In this document: in pieces, positions 35,280-48,800 of the stretch | Layout: the number at the start of each line of letters is the position of its first letter | How positions within the stretch are numbered: the stretch's first letter is position 1 | Assembly: GCF_025602895.1 (NCBI RefSeq) | Contig: NW_026516375.1 | Span: 1-64,000, forward strand | Reading direction: 5' to 3' | Length of the DNA: 64,000 nucleotides | From: Polychytrium aggregatum | Taxonomy: Eukaryota; Chytridiomycota; Chytridiomycetes; Polychytriales | The notes under the pieces: generated by a model | Seen by the model: the letters and a program-made list of their open reading frames with translations, nothing else | Told to the model about the DNA's origin: nothing | Databases searched by the model: none | Made by a program: the position numbers and the translations under genes

Positions 35280-37437
35280 ATGTCCGTGCTGCTCGAAACA
35301 TCGCTTGGCGATATTGTCATCGATCTGGAGGTCAAGAAGGCCAGGCAGTCGTGCATCAACTTCCTCAAGCTCTGCAAGGCCAAACGCTACAACTTTGCAC
35401 TCTTCCACAACGTCCAAAAGAACTTTACAGCCCAGTGCGGCGACCCCTTTGGCACCGGAAACGGCGGCGAATCGATCTGGGGGTATGGCTGGTGATCAGG
35501 GCCTTGCTGGACTGCTGGATCGTGTGGAGATCGCAAAGCTGCGGCGATCCGATGGGCACCACCAATACCGACTTGCAGGAGGCTGTGGTGTGCATTTTGG
35601 CTCGGCGACTGCATTCCTCAACTCATGCACTCGTCTCGCTGCCCTCTCGTTTGCCACTAGAATCATGAAAGGCCCTGCCTACCGCCTGTTTGCACCCGAG
35701 ATCCATCCAAAGCTGAAGCACAACAAGAAGGGCACAGTTTCGTTTGCCACTCTGGGAGCCGACGAAAGCGGTCTCCCCGTCGCTGGTTCCCAGTTTTTCA
35801 TCACTCTGTCTGACGACCACCTGGACTATCTGGACGGCAAGCAAGCAGTTTTTGGATACGTCGCCGAAGGATTCGAGACTCTCGACAAGATCAACGCCGC
35901 CCTCTCGGACGAATCAAACCGGCCGTTCCGTGATATACGGCAAGTATAAGCTGCCTTTGACTCGGCCCACCCGCTCGCCCGCATTCTGTGCACCGGGGCC
36001 GATCCAAGAGGGATATTGCTGCCGTCTGTCAGCGCCATCTGTCAGCACCATCCGAGATCGTGGACTCATAACCCTGTCCTGCTCCCGCCCGCCTTCGTCT
36101 GGTAGGATCCGGCATACCATTGTTCTGGACGATCCCTTCGATGACCCGGAGGAGCTGCTGCCATTCGTCCCCGAGCAATCTCCCGAGCCCACTGAGGAGA
36201 TGATCAAAGCCGGTCGCATCGGTGAAGACGAAGAGCTCTTCCCTGATGTGGATCCAGAGGAACTTGAACGCCAGCAAAAGGCCAAGGAGGCCGCCGCACA
36301 GGCGCTGACCCTCGAAATTGTGGGCGACCTTCCATTTGCCGAAATCAAGCCACCGGATACTGTCCTCTTTGTCTGCAAGCTGAACCCAATCACCCGTGAT
36401 GAGGATCTGGAGCTCATCTTCTCTCGGTTTGGCGAGATCGTGAGGTATGCATGCCTCGGCGGTGTGTCCAGCCGTTTTTGTTTGGCTCGTACGATGAGAG
36501 CTGGCTAGCTAAACCGGCTCTGCCTATGCTTGACGATAGCTGTGAAGTCATTCGCGACAAGAAAACTGGCGATTCGCTATGCTATGCGTTTATCGAGTTT
36601 GAGGCCAAGGAGCAAGCTGAGGAGGTGAGTGCCAGCATGGATGTCCGCGGGCAGCGTCGGCACCTCATCAACAGAGGATCGAATGCACCAAACGATTAGG
36701 TCCAAAGCCAATACGGACAATTGCCGTGATGTATTGGATACTAAAGAGCGCGAACATTTGGCTCAGGCGTACTTCAAAATGGACAACGTGCTTATTGACG
36801 ACCGGAGAATCCATGTGGACTTTTCCCAGAGCGTCTCCAAGTTGCATCTCGATTTCATGAGTAAGCGTTCTGGCGGACTGCCGCTGTCGCTGCTCCGGAC
36901 ATGCGCTCTAACGCACATTCCTTGGTTGATTCCGAACCAGGATCCAAGCAATCTGGGGGCGAATATGGAGCTGGATTCCAAAAGCGATCCAAGTATCGTG
37001 TTGCCGACGAGGAAGAGAAAAACTACGATCTGGTGTTTGAGCACGAGGGGAACCTGGATTCCGAGAAGAGCCAGGGAAGCAGCAAGCGAAGACGGGTCGA
37101 CGACGACAACGAACCCGGCGACAACGAACCGCAACCGGTGGTGTCTCGATCTGATTTATCGACAGAAAGCAGGCGGGGCGACGGACAACGACCGGAGGGA
37201 CGATCGACAGGGTGGAGCCGAGGCGACAGTAGAGACGTCTATCGCAAGCAAGATCGCGATGATTGGCGAAACGACCGGCGAAACGACCGGCGAAATGACC
37301 GGCGAGATGACCGGAAAGACGACCGGCGAGATGACCGGCGAGATCACCGCCGAGATGATAGACGGGATGATCGACGAGATGATCGACGAGATGATCGACG
37401 GGATAACCGATATCGCTCCCGATCTGACCGCAAGTAG
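35280..37437 (+). CDS. PPIL4: PPIL4-type cyclophilin with RRM and Arg/Asp-rich tail
   Basis: Six exons (35280-35482, 35661-35939, 36106-36444, 36540-36624, 36767-36860, 36941-37437) give 498 residues, like human PPIL4 (492). The cyclophilin domain reads [74 protein letters not shown] linker ([20 protein letters not shown]) leads to an RRM ([51 protein letters not shown]). The tail has [20 protein letters not shown], a KRRR cluster and many DDRR repeats. The protein belongs to the spliceosome-associated cyclophilins. The splice after exon 2 uses a GC donor (GCAAGT, 35940). Confidence 0.95.
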
Positions 37438-37669
37438 CCGAGTCTGCCGACCACGCCAAGTGAATGGAGCACTTTGGCAATCAGAGCATTGAATAACCAC
37501 TTTCCCGGACTGCATCGGGCCATCAAATTATATGTGGGCCTGCATGCATTGATGAGTTCGCGAGCTCAGTCGTTTGGCTGGATGAGTGGATCTTGAAGGG
37601 ATGACAGACTTGGTGGTGGCGAACATGGATTTGGAATGGGTGCGTATTACCATCCAAAAAGCAGTACAT

Positions 37670-37870
37670 GTACACTCTAAATATGAGCGAACGGGACACC
37701 ACACCCGCTTCCATGAACATGAAGTATGTGATGAGCTTGCGTCAAGCTGAGCCATAAGAAGGGCGATGTGGATGGCGACGGTGCGCTTGAATAGCTCAGA
37801 GTACCGAGCAAACCGCTGCCTCCGAGGGCTGGATGCATTGCCCTTGCCTTGACGCCATGACATATCGCCA
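37670..37870 (-). pseudogene. Decayed Fanzor copy (RuvC-II region)
   Basis: The minus strand reads GDMSWRQGKGNASSPRRQRF and ARYSELFKR, closely matching GNASWKQGKGYASSPRRLRF and VKYFEQF in the better copy at 54.66-54.75 kb. DNA identity over this block is about 75% by eye. Downstream the frame is lost before the zinc-finger part. The fragment sits between the PPIL4 and chitin synthase genes, on the opposite strand to both. The rest of the gap (37438-38516) shows only the CCACAT repeat. Confidence 0.75.
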
Positions 37871-38067
37871 GCGGTGAATGGTGGTGCTCTTGGACACACT
37901 GGCGAATGGTCATGGCCAGTGCGCGATGGTATTGGGAACAAGTTATTCGGTCATTGACCAATAACCAAGGTGTCCTGTTGACTGTAAGGCTCAATACCAG
38001 GGAGTCCTGATTCGTTTTGCCGATGCCGGACGATCGCATGTCGAAAATCCGTCGAAAAGCCATCAAA

Positions 38068-38124
38068 TACCACTCCCACATCCACATCCACATCCACATC
38101 CACATCCACATCACATCCACATCT
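38068..38124. repeat. (ccacat)n hexanucleotide repeat
   Basis: About eight imperfect units of cacatc lie in the spacer upstream of the chitin synthase gene. On the minus strand the tract yields an artefactual MWMWMW reading frame. Confidence 0.9.
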
Positions 38125-38516
38125 CTGCGGCTGCCCTCCCCCCCCAAGGGATCGTCGCAGCGCCCGCCGGTCCGTGTGGCCTGTTGGTCCGAACAGCGGA
38201 GCCCATGACAAGCGCGGCCCTGGAGCGAGCGGGCCCTCGTCCGGCACCAGGGACTCATCGGAGCTTGTCAGCTTGCCCCCGACCGAGGGCAGAGGGATGC
38301 AGCTGGGAGAGGGGAGATGGAATGGTCCTCCAGCAATAAGTAGTGCCCTCGGATCGCTCGCTGCGAGACTTCGTCTTCCAGATCCCAACCCCCTTGATCG
38401 ATTCACATTGCTGTGATCTGTTCACGCCATCTCGCCCAGACTACTTTTTTTCTCCGCAACAGCATTGTTCTCCCCTTTATCTGCATATAGGCCCTCCAAG
38501 CTCGCTGCCGCAATCG

Positions 38517-41500
38517 ATGGACCCGAACATATCCCTCGCTGGAGCAAAGCCAGAGCCACTGATCGCTGTCGGCGGACGAACCGTCAGCCTCATGCCTCAA
38601 TCGGGAGCCCACTCTGGCTTGCCACCGGCCCAGTCCAGCCCCGCGGCCGAGTCCGCCAGACATCTTAGTGACGATGTTGCTAGCGGTAAAGTCGAATCAT
38701 GGTATATATCCATTCCTGCCAGGGAAGCTGGGCCTCCACCAACCCCACGGCCACGGACCGATCGCATCAAGCACGACGGGGCTGTCTCGGTCGGGTCTCT
38801 CGAAAACACTCTTTCCGACACCAACTTCCGCCATTCAAGCGTCACTCGATCGGAGCGGGCCATCATGATGGACCAAACCCTGTCTGACTCGGCAACGCAG
38901 CTGACAGTCTCGAGCCGCTCGCTGCCCTGGGGAAACGATCTACAGCCCAGCCCAGCGTCCACACAGGCCTGGCTTCAGAACCGCATGGATATCAAGCCAA
39001 CCCCTCCCGCCGGCCACTTGACCATCAGCCAGCCCGTTCCCAGCCAAGTGGCCGAAATCGCAAGGTATCACGCGGGCGAAGAGTTTCGGACCCTCCGGTA
39101 CACAGCTGTAACCTGCGATCCCGATGAGTTCATGCAAAAGGGCTACACCCTGCGCCAGTACAACTATCAGCGACATACCGAAATCGCCATTGCCGTAACG
39201 CTATACAACGAAGACGAAAAGGCTCTCCTGCGCACCATACGCTCTCTCATGAAGACCGTCTCTGATCTGTGCAATCGCAATCGGTCCAAGATTTGGGGCG
39301 GTGAGGGCTGGCAGAAGGTTACTGTGTGCCTGATTGCCGATGGCCGCGAGAAATGCCATCCCCGGGTCCTCAGCGTCCTCGGTCTCATGGGCCTCTACCA
39401 AGAGCATTTACTCGTGCCAACTGTCAACGGAGAGCCTGTTACGGCTCACATATTTGAGTACACAACTCAAGTCTGTGTCGACGACAATTTTGAAGTCCAA
39501 CCCAACGAGGGATATGCTCCTGTGCAAGTGAGTAGTTCTTGCAACCGATGTGAGCCGGATCGGCTCGTTCCGGGCAGTTGTAAAGCGCACTTGGCGATCT
39601 TGTCCGTTGATTGCACGAATGAGCCGCCAAACCAAGCAATATCTACAGACTTGGGTTGAGAATGAATCTGCAGTACCGGGAGCAATCCAATCGGGTGAGC
39701 TTGTCGTCGCCTGAGACTGATTGAGCCGTGTTCGATCGTGCCATAGTTTATATTTTGTTTGAAGGAAAATAACCAGAAAAAGATCAACAGCCATCGGTGG
39801 TTCTTCAATGCTTTTGGCCCGCTCCTGTGCCCCAACATCTGCCTGGTATGTCTGGTCCATTTACCATTCACCGCCTTCAGACGAGGCCCACGTACCACAC
39901 GGCAGCGAGGCTCTGAGTGGGTTTTGGGGTCTATCTTGGACACTTGGGCTGGAAACGAGGAATGGCCACTCTGTCCGCCGTTGCTTGCGTTGACAGCAAG
40001 GTTCTCAACCTTCCATGATTGATGCAGCTGCTCGACGTCGGAACCAAGCCCTTCTCCGGAGCCATATATCATCTATGGAAGGCGTTTGATCGAGATCCGC
40101 ACCTTGGTGGGGCTTGTGGCGAAGTGTGCGCCGAGCTGGGCAAGTTTGGCGCTGGCCTTCTCAATGTCCTCGTTGGGGCTCAGAACTTTGAGTACAAGAT
40201 GAGCAACATCCTGGACAAGCCCACCGAGTCTGTCTTTGGTTACATCAGCGTCCTCCCTGGGGCATTCTCTGCATATCGCTACTCGGCGATCCAAGGCCGC
40301 CCACTCGAGATGTATTTCAGAGGGGAGCTTCTCAAGTACAACACCTCCAGCAAAGTGACTGCATCGACCGCCAATATGTATCTGGTGAGCGCACCGTTCG
40401 AGCGATCGTCTGCCTGCAAATCCTGTGCCCCTGGACCTCGAAACAGATTCTCACGACTCCTCTGCAATATACATGTGGTCACAATGGGCTTGGCCAGGCC
40501 GAGGACCGCATTCTGTGCTTTGAATTGCTCACCAAAACGCAGCAGAGATGGTCACTCAAGTATGTCAAGTCCGCCAAGGCAGAGACTGATGTCCCAAAGC
40601 ACATCACCGAGTTTATTACCCAGCGCCGACGCTGGCTCAACGGCTCGTTCTTTGCCATGGTGTACGCACTTTCTGGGGCGCACCGCATTCTTCAGTCAAG
40701 CCACTCGATTCCGAGAAAGATTCTGCTCGTGATCCAGTTTGTGTACAACGCTATATCCTTGATCTTCAGTTGGTTTGCGCTGGTGAGTCGCAGTCGCGTT
40801 TGCATTCGGGATTGCTTCTGCCGCTTCACCAAGGGACCATGTACTAACTGTGTATCGCCGGCCCAGTCCTCGTTCTACCTGACATTTTACTTTCTCGGCG
40901 GACCAAGCCAATCTAACCCGGCGGCCAACAGCGGCATGGTCGATCCATTCTTTGGCTATGGAGACGTGGTTTTCCAAATTCTTCAGCAACTCTACATCGG
41001 GTCGCTGGTGCTGACCTTTGTGGTTTCGCTTGGCAATCGTCCCAAGGGCTCCAATTATGCCTATCTGTTTTGCTTCCTTATCTTCACCTTCCTGATGATG
41101 GTGAGTGTGTGGGCTAGGATCCCGTGGGCTCCTCAGCACGGGTTGTCTGAGCCGCTCGGCGATGTGGATCGTCGGTACATGGCCTTGGTGTTAAACAGCG
41201 TTCTTGCTCCGCAGGTGATGCTCTACCTCACCGGGTTTGCGATATTCCAGAGTCTGCCAAAGTATGATGGCTCTGTGGCATCGCTGCCGAGCTTGCTCGG
41301 GCAACCCGTCTTCCGAGACATTCTCATTGCGGTGGGATCATCGTATGGACTCTTCATCCTCTCGTCGCTGCTCTACTTTGAAGTCACTCATATCATCGGG
41401 TCAATGCTGCAGTATATTCTGCTGCTTCCGTGCTTCACGAACATCCTGATGGTTTACGCATGTAGGTGTCTGCACTTCCTGTCCAATCTGCAGCATGTCG

Positions 41501-42096
41501 CAAAACCCATACTCAGTGTCGAGTGTGTCGGGAGAACAGTGCATCAAGCGGGCCATGGAGCATGCTGGCCATCGTATCTGATCCTCCTTGGCGACGCAGT
41601 CTGCAATATCCACGACGTCACTTGGGGCACCAAAGGAGAAAGCTCGTCGCCAATCAAACATGAACCTGCTGCCGACGCAGCAGGACTGGAGGCGGCCGCA
41701 GCCAGCGAAAGCGACATGGATGTCTCTCAAACTAGAAACGGGATCGATGCAGAATTCGATGCCGCCGTAGCGCACCTGCGAGCCGGCCCCAACAACCGGG
41801 AGCGGCCAGGGGCAGACGAGGCGCTGACCATCAGGGATCTCAAGACGCTGCAGGAGGACTACTTCCGACGGTTTCGCTCCAACGTCGTGCTGCTGTGGAT
41901 TGCAAGCAACTGGCTTCTGGTGCTGGTGCTGACCAACCCCAAGTGGTCCACCGTCTTTTACCAGACCCTGGGTGTCCGAGCGACGCCCGAGTTCAATCCG
42001 TACCTCAAGTTTCTGTTTTACGTCTTTGCGGGCATGGGAATCTTCCGCTTCTGCGGCTGTGTGATCTATTTGGTGCTGTTCATGATTGGTCTTTGA
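38517..42096 (+). CDS. CHS: Chitin synthase (GT2, division 1 type)
   Basis: Seven exons (38517-39527, 39747-39845, 40028-40384, 40498-40782, 40867-41100, 41215-41461, 41600-42096) join in frame to 909 residues, the usual size for class I-III enzymes. The N terminus is disordered and serine/proline-rich. The CHS core follows: [123 protein letters not shown] and the signature [13 protein letters not shown]. Membrane spans follow, with [11 protein letters not shown] near the end and a last span ([20 protein letters not shown]). It extends chitin from UDP-GlcNAc at the plasma membrane. Introns fall at or near conserved motifs; for example one splits YL from AEDR. Confidence 0.96.
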
Positions 42097-42109
42097 TGGG
42101 TTCGTGGCC

Positions 42110-42400
42110 CTTTGTCCCAAAGGAAGTGATACAGAGTGCCGATGATACTCATACTCATGAGAAGCAAATGGAGCGCTGTGCCAATATGGTGAAAACGGCC
42201 TTCACCCGGAGGTCGCCAAAGTGGTTCCTCTTGCAGCTTTTGAAGACCGCGGGCTGTCCTCCGGCCCACAATCTCTCTCTTCGACCCACAATCTCTCTTC
42301 GACCCACAATCTCTCCAGTCTCCACAATCTCTCCAGTCTCCACAGTCGCCCCGCACAGCGATCATGTTGCGCGCCAGGTTGACGTCGCGATTCCACACGG
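42110..42400 (-). pseudogene. Decayed Fanzor copy (RuvC-III region)
   Basis: The minus strand reads SCHTVWNRDVNLARNMIAV, matching SCHTLWDRDINAARNMISV of the better copy, including the RuvC-III aspartate and the last zinc-finger residues. Just upstream an in-frame TGA breaks the frame. Just downstream lies a tandem tract of attgtggagactggagag and attgtgggtcgaagagag units (42270-42352) that shifts the frame. After it a segment resembling the family tail (PAVFKS) appears in another frame. It lies between chitin synthase and paladin. Confidence 0.72.
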
Positions 42401-42819
42401 TATGGCAGCTGTGATTCTTGGGTCATTCGGTTTGCATCCCTGCTCCGGCGGCGACTTGTGGTCCTGGACGCACTGAAGATGGAGGCCGTCTCTCCTGGGC
42501 TGTGGATGATCGCACAGTATCGCAAGGCAGCGATCCAATGGCCTGCCCGTCCCATTGTGGGGGCAGCCAAAGCGCAAGCACAAGCCGCCCGCATTGTCTG
42601 GGTGGCTTTGCCTGCATCTTGTCGGATCACCCCGGTCTGCATCTTGCCGGATCATCTTGGGCTGCGTTGCTGTCGTCCACACCTCGTCCGTCTGCCTGGG
42701 AACCCAACACATCCCGCTGCCCCGGCTGCCTGTCGACCGATCCGTTCGCCCGCAAGCATCCAACCCTTGTGTGCCTCTTCCTCCAGTGGCCCGCCCTTGG
42801 AGCATCAATCCGCAAACCC

Positions 42820-45800
42820 ATGTCCGAGCGCGCTGATGCCAAACCCCCGCCTCCTGGTCTTGCCCAGGCGAGCTCACAAGCCCCGCAGCCCTCCGTCTTG
42901 AGCAGTTCACCAAGGCGAAGATCGGTTCCTCGGAATACCTTCAATGGCCTGTCCAGTGACCCGACTCCGTCGGCTATCCAGCTTGTCGGCTCGGCGACCG
43001 TCCCGGGCAGTCCTGCGAGCGTCCCACCCGTTCGAGAGCGTCGGTCCTTTTCGCATTCTCCTGCCGACCGTGCTGCGGCTGATGGATATCTGCAGCATGG
43101 CCACGAAGACCATGTGCATGATCACATCCATCACCATCAACACCATCATCACCATCATCACCGGCACCACACGCCGTCTCCCGCCCCGCATCCGCATCCG
43201 CACACCCATGCAGCGAGCGCATCGATTGACAGCCTTGTCTCTGGAAACCGCAGCCGTGCGCAATCTGTCATTTCCAAGCTTGGCTCCCGGCTTAGTCTGC
43301 GTCACCCGAGAGAGATCCTGGCCTCAGCCGATACGGTTGTGCGCTTACGGAACGGCTCTGTCCTGAGTCGCGGCACGCTGTTGAAGAGCGACCACTTCGA
43401 TACAGGTATGGCCGACCAGAGGTGTGGTAGACGATGTAATGTGTGCGATGCGGTGCCATGGAATGTGGTGAGCTGTCGAGCCATATCCGGTTGCTGCATA
43501 CGGTCGTAGCTAGCTTGTGCCAACTAAAGAAGCAACGACACTCGTCTCGTTAGGCTTCCATACCCGCATCGACTTCTACCTCCACGGAGCCCCCAACTTC
43601 CGCATGGCCGACATGAACATCTTTGGTGTGGCTCAACCCAAGATCTCGGGCATCTCTACGGTCCTGCGTCTGTTGAGCTGCTACCCCGGAACGCCCGAGT
43701 CCACCCCTTGCATCTGGTTCTCGACCCGAGAGGAGCCCATGATCTATATCAATCAGAGCCCCTTTGTCCTGCGGGAGTGTGATAATCCGATGCGTAACGT
43801 GCGCACTTACCAGGGTATCAGCGCCAGCCGGCTTGAGAATATGGAAGAGCGTCTCAAGGAAGATATTCTCGCCGAAGCGGCTCGCTCAAACGGTCTCATT
43901 CTCGTCCACGACGAAATCCGTGAGTAGCATGCTGCCCCGCCGACCACTGCTACCCGCACGTTGTACCAATTTACTTTCTGAGCAGGTTGTGTCCGTCGAA
44001 TGGGCTCATACGCAGCTTTGCAGTGGCTTCTGTCGTTGTTGGGGGTTCTTACGCTAATGTGCTGCTCTCACAGACACGGGCAAGATTGTTCCCACCTGGA
44101 TGTCGGTGGATTCCGTACAAACGCTCAGGGAAGTCTTCCAGTCGTTTGTAGCCGAAGGCTACCCCGTCAAGTTCTTGCGCATCCCCGTAAGCTCTGACCA
44201 GGCTCCCGAGGACCAGTATATTGACGAATACGTCAATGTCATCAAGAGCGCCAGCATCAACGACTCGTTGGTCTTCAACTGCGGCATGGGTGTTGGTCGA
44301 AGTACGTTGTGGCATCATCTATCACGGCGACGCAGTGATTCCGCGCTGTCGGGGTGTCTGAACATGATGGCGCGAGCAGCTTGCGCGGCTCTCTGCTCGT
44401 CCCAATGAGCTTGCTCCTACACACCTCAAGACCGCTGCGATATTGATCCGTGGACCTGCTTTGGTGGCTGACACTCTCGCTGGTATGCTCTTTTACAGCA
44501 ACGTTTGCCATGGTTGTCGCAATGCTGATCCGACGAGCTCAAATCATGGCCAAGGGCCTGGATGATCCTGTACCTATCAATTACTTCCACTTGAACGAAG
44601 GCTCGCAGTCCGAGCTGTGGAACATGGAGGAAAACGAGGTGCAGAACCGCGCTTTGCTGAAGCTGGTTCAGGTTCTGGAGATCAGTAAGTGCTCGTGGCG
44701 ACCGCATAGATGTCATGGATAGTATGGGCGGCGCGGATACCGTGGGCCATACAAGCCTGGCTATCATTGCGGCCATGGGTAGATCAGAGGCAGTTCGCTG
44801 ATGACCTCCCTCAACCTGTCCCGATCCTAATCAGTACATTGTTCATACGCTGGTTTGCACTGCTTCAGGTCTTGGCGGGAAGGTTAAAAATCGGTCTGCT
44901 ATCGAGTGGGCTCTTGCTCGCGGCCCGCTGATCGATGATCTCAAGAACGCCATCATGGGCAATTATCAGTGCATTCTACAGCTCTGCAGTGTGCTCCAGG
45001 ACGGAAATGACAGCAAGAAGCTCCTGGATGCCATTATCGACAGATGTAGGTCGCAGCTGCGTAGGACTGCTAGCGATCACATCAAGCAAATGGTGAATTC
45101 GTGCTCTGACCGAATGACATCCTGGTTCCGTGGCTCTGATTTGCTGCAGGCGACATCATGATCAACTTACGCGAGGCGATATTGATGCATCGCATTCGAT
45201 ACTCCAATATCGGCGACGAGGTCTCGCTCGAGAAATCGCTGGGATGCCTCGAAAAGTACTTCTTCCTGCTCGCGTTCTGCTCGTATGTCAATGAGTCTTG
45301 CTCCGGCGAGCTGAGCTCCTTCGGCAGCTGGCTTAAGGATCGACCAGGTATGTGTAGGCCGGAAGGAAGGAACATTCGACTTGCTCAATGCCGACTGCTC
45401 GACTGGTTACGATGCCCACCTCACGAGCGTGTATGTATGCCTGTTCGGCGCATTGGCGAGTAGAAATATGGCGGATGCTCCAGAATATCCGCCACCGCGG
45501 GCCTCGGCTCTACCTCTTCCGCCCTGTCGAAGATCTGTCCGTCTTTGCCGAGGAAAAGGACACGCTCATGGGATGGGGCCAGGGTCCTGCGCGCAAGAAC
45601 ATAAACGAACTCGAAACCTACGTCATCAAGGTAACTGCACCTGTCTTCTCCACTACGGGAAAGAGCTGCTCTGAATAGCTCGGAGCGGCTTCAGCCCGCT
45701 CGGATCTCATGTGCAGGACTAATACTGGGTCCCACGGCCCGCATTCTAGTCGCGCCAAGGCATCGTCTTGGTGCCGCATACCATTCTCAAGGTCGACTTT

Positions 45801-48800
45801 TGGTCGGCCAAGGCGTCTCTGCAAGTCGAAATTGAGGGGGCGTCCAATTTCAGGTGAGTTTCTATCGCACTTGTTTGGCTTGCAGCAGTGGCTAGCTCCA
45901 AGCGATGTCCATTCTGACTCGGTCGTGTACAGAAAAATACCAGGATTGAGTATCTATGGCGTTGCCCAGCCCACCCTCAAAGGAATCCGGAACGTAATCA
46001 ACGAACTAACCAAGGAGCATCCACCCGACACCGTGGTCTACTGGATCAATCTCCGAGAGGAGCCGCTGATATACATCAACGGCACGCCCTATGTGCTCCG
46101 CGACCAGTACTTTACTTTGCGCAACATCAAGTCCTATGCTGGAATCACGTCCACGCGCCTGGAGTTGATTGAAGACCGACTCAAGGAGGACGTTGCGTTC
46201 GAGCTCTCGAATTACGACAGTCGGATTCTCCTCCATCGAGAAATCAGCGACAGCAAAGTAACGGGTATATGGGAGGACTGCACCATGGAGCATGTTCTCA
46301 CGATCCGGGAAATCATGGGTCAACTCAACAATGACGGCGCTCTCAAGATATCGTACTACCGCGTCCCGACTACGGCCGAGGCGCCGCCCGATGAAGAAGA
46401 CTTTGACACGCTGCTGGGGATCCTTGCAGCTGCCAACTTGAAGAGCACGGCCATTGTCCTGTATGTATCAAGGGTTGGCAATATCACGGTCGCGGGATAG
46501 AATGCCCCCCCCATCCTGAAATTTGCCCACAGGCCGGTGGGCTCTATTCGCTCGCCAGCTGCGGTTCTGCTTTCGGAGTCTTCTTGTTGCTGGCTCACGA
46601 CTCGCGAGCATTGTGGCCAGCTTCCTGTTCGGATGTGCTGCTACGTTATGGCAGATGTTGGGCTGCCTACTATTTTGTTCATTTTGGAGACGCCCCCATA
46701 GCTTCTCTGGCAAGGACAAGCTCATGGCATACCTCCGCGCGAGAGTATTGCGGCTGTTCGTCTGGGCTAGCCCTCACCCTGACAATCTCTTGATTTCATC
46801 CAGAAACTGCCAAATCGGAATGGGTCGCTCAACCGTAGGAACAGGTGTGTTGGCTCGAAAGGACCCACTCGGACTTTTACATCTAAGAGATGAAGATGTC
46901 ATTATGGTGACCCCGTGTGCCTAACTCTATCCCCATCCTCGTCTTCTGACCCACTTGTCTCAGTCCTGGTCTCGGTGTTGACGCATTGGCTCAACGGAAC
47001 GACTCCAGTGCCCAGTCCTCAGCAGCGGCCGCGACTCAACTATCAGATCATCCACTCGCTCCTCCGTGTGATTCGTAATGGCCTTGAGTGCAAAGCGGTT
47101 GTCGATAACATCGTTGACAACTGCGGCGCATGCCTGAACATGCGCGATTCAATCGAATCATGGCGGCTCAAGGCCGAGAGCGCTGACAGCGAGGAGCAGC
47201 GCCGTCAGGCCGTGCGGAAGGGTCTGAACAACCTCAAGCGCTACTTCATGATGATAGTCTTCCAGAGCTACCTGGACCAGCACTCGCCGGACATGAAGGA
47301 CCGGCTGGAGGGCTTCAGTCAGTGGCTTTCGCGGCATCCAGAGTTCAAAACCATGCGCGAAGAGCTTCATAATGCCGACGAGAAGTGCCTCATGCCAGTC
47401 GAGAAACTCGAGCCCGGTATGTCGCACAGGTGTCGCAGCGAACTTTGTAGCAGGTGTCGAGTGATGCACCAAAACAAGCTCAGCGAGAGGAAGAATTCTA
47501 GAGCTCACCGCTTGTTTGTGTGTATGCAGGCGATGGAATTGCCTTGACCAATGAGGTCATGGAGGTCGTCAACCAGCGCAATGGAAGCGTTCTGGCGCAA
47601 CACACAATCCTCAAGTACGACATGTTCCCGGGTGCTCAGAAGCTGTCGCTGACTGAGCGCATTGAAGGTAGGGCCAAGCTGTCCTCGAGTCGGGCGGCGG
47701 CACAACCCGGGAGTGAGTGGCATGGAAGCACGAGCGCCAGTGCACCGGGGCCTACACTGAGACAGCTCGACGCTGCTGACTTTTTCGGCTCTCACACCAG
47801 GCGCCCCCAACTATCGAAGAGTGCCCCTTTCTTCATTTGAGACGTGGCGAGTCGGCCCGCTCAGTCAGCACTCGCTCTCGTCAAAGAGCTCGTCGCTCTT
47901 AGACTCCTCCTCAGAAGCCCATCTGTTATCGGACTATCCCTCGGTGTATGGCATCGGCATGCCTACCAAGGACGCCATCCGCAGTGTGCTGGCCAAAGTT
48001 GGCGCCGGCCCCGATGGCGAGCGGAGACTCCTTTGGACCAGTTTGCGTGAAGAACCCGTCATCTATGTGAACGGTATGGGGTGTTTGCGAGGATGCATGC
48101 AGGGAGCTTGTGTCTGTGGAAGGTTGTTGTGGGCTCTAACTCGCTGCTATCTCTCAGGGCGTCCCTATGTCTTGCGGCTGTTCCAGGACCCGCTCAAGGT
48201 ACGCGCCTACCCATTCCGCCAATGCTAAAGTTTGAGGCGACCGTAGTACAACGTGTATATTTGCAGCCTCAGAGACTGGGAATCGGCATAACGAGAATTA
48301 TGTTCCTTCGGGTAGCCACGGCAGACCATCGACTCTAACAGTGCTGATATACCCATCTCCATCCGACGCAGAATCTTGAGGCAACTGGAATAGCGCGCGA
48401 GCGTGTCGAGAGAATGGAAATGCGCATGAAATTCGACATCATTAGTGAGCTTCGCAAGTACCAGGGCCGCCTGCTGCTTCATGAAGAAGAGATGCTCAAG
48501 GACGGACTCTCGATTGTTGTAAGTCTGGTGCTTGGACCGTGTTCAGGCGGCGTCGCAGAGTCGGAAGAGTTGACGCATGCAGAGTCAGTCGTCCTCTGAC
48601 TGGCGCTCTATCGTTGCTGTGCTAGCCTATCTGGGAAAGCGTTCGCGAGGAAGATGTCCAGACACCGCTGGAAATCTACAAATCAATCCAGGAAGAAGGA
48701 TACCGCGTCGACTATTTAAGAATTCCGATGTAAGTGCAATGGCTCCTTCAGTGCATGGCATTATTCGTTGTGTATGGGCGGCAGCCTGCAAATAGCGGCG

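Noticed and set aside
38020-38258. Minus-strand frame with MWMWMWMW
   Set aside because: It is only the translation of the ccacat repeat.
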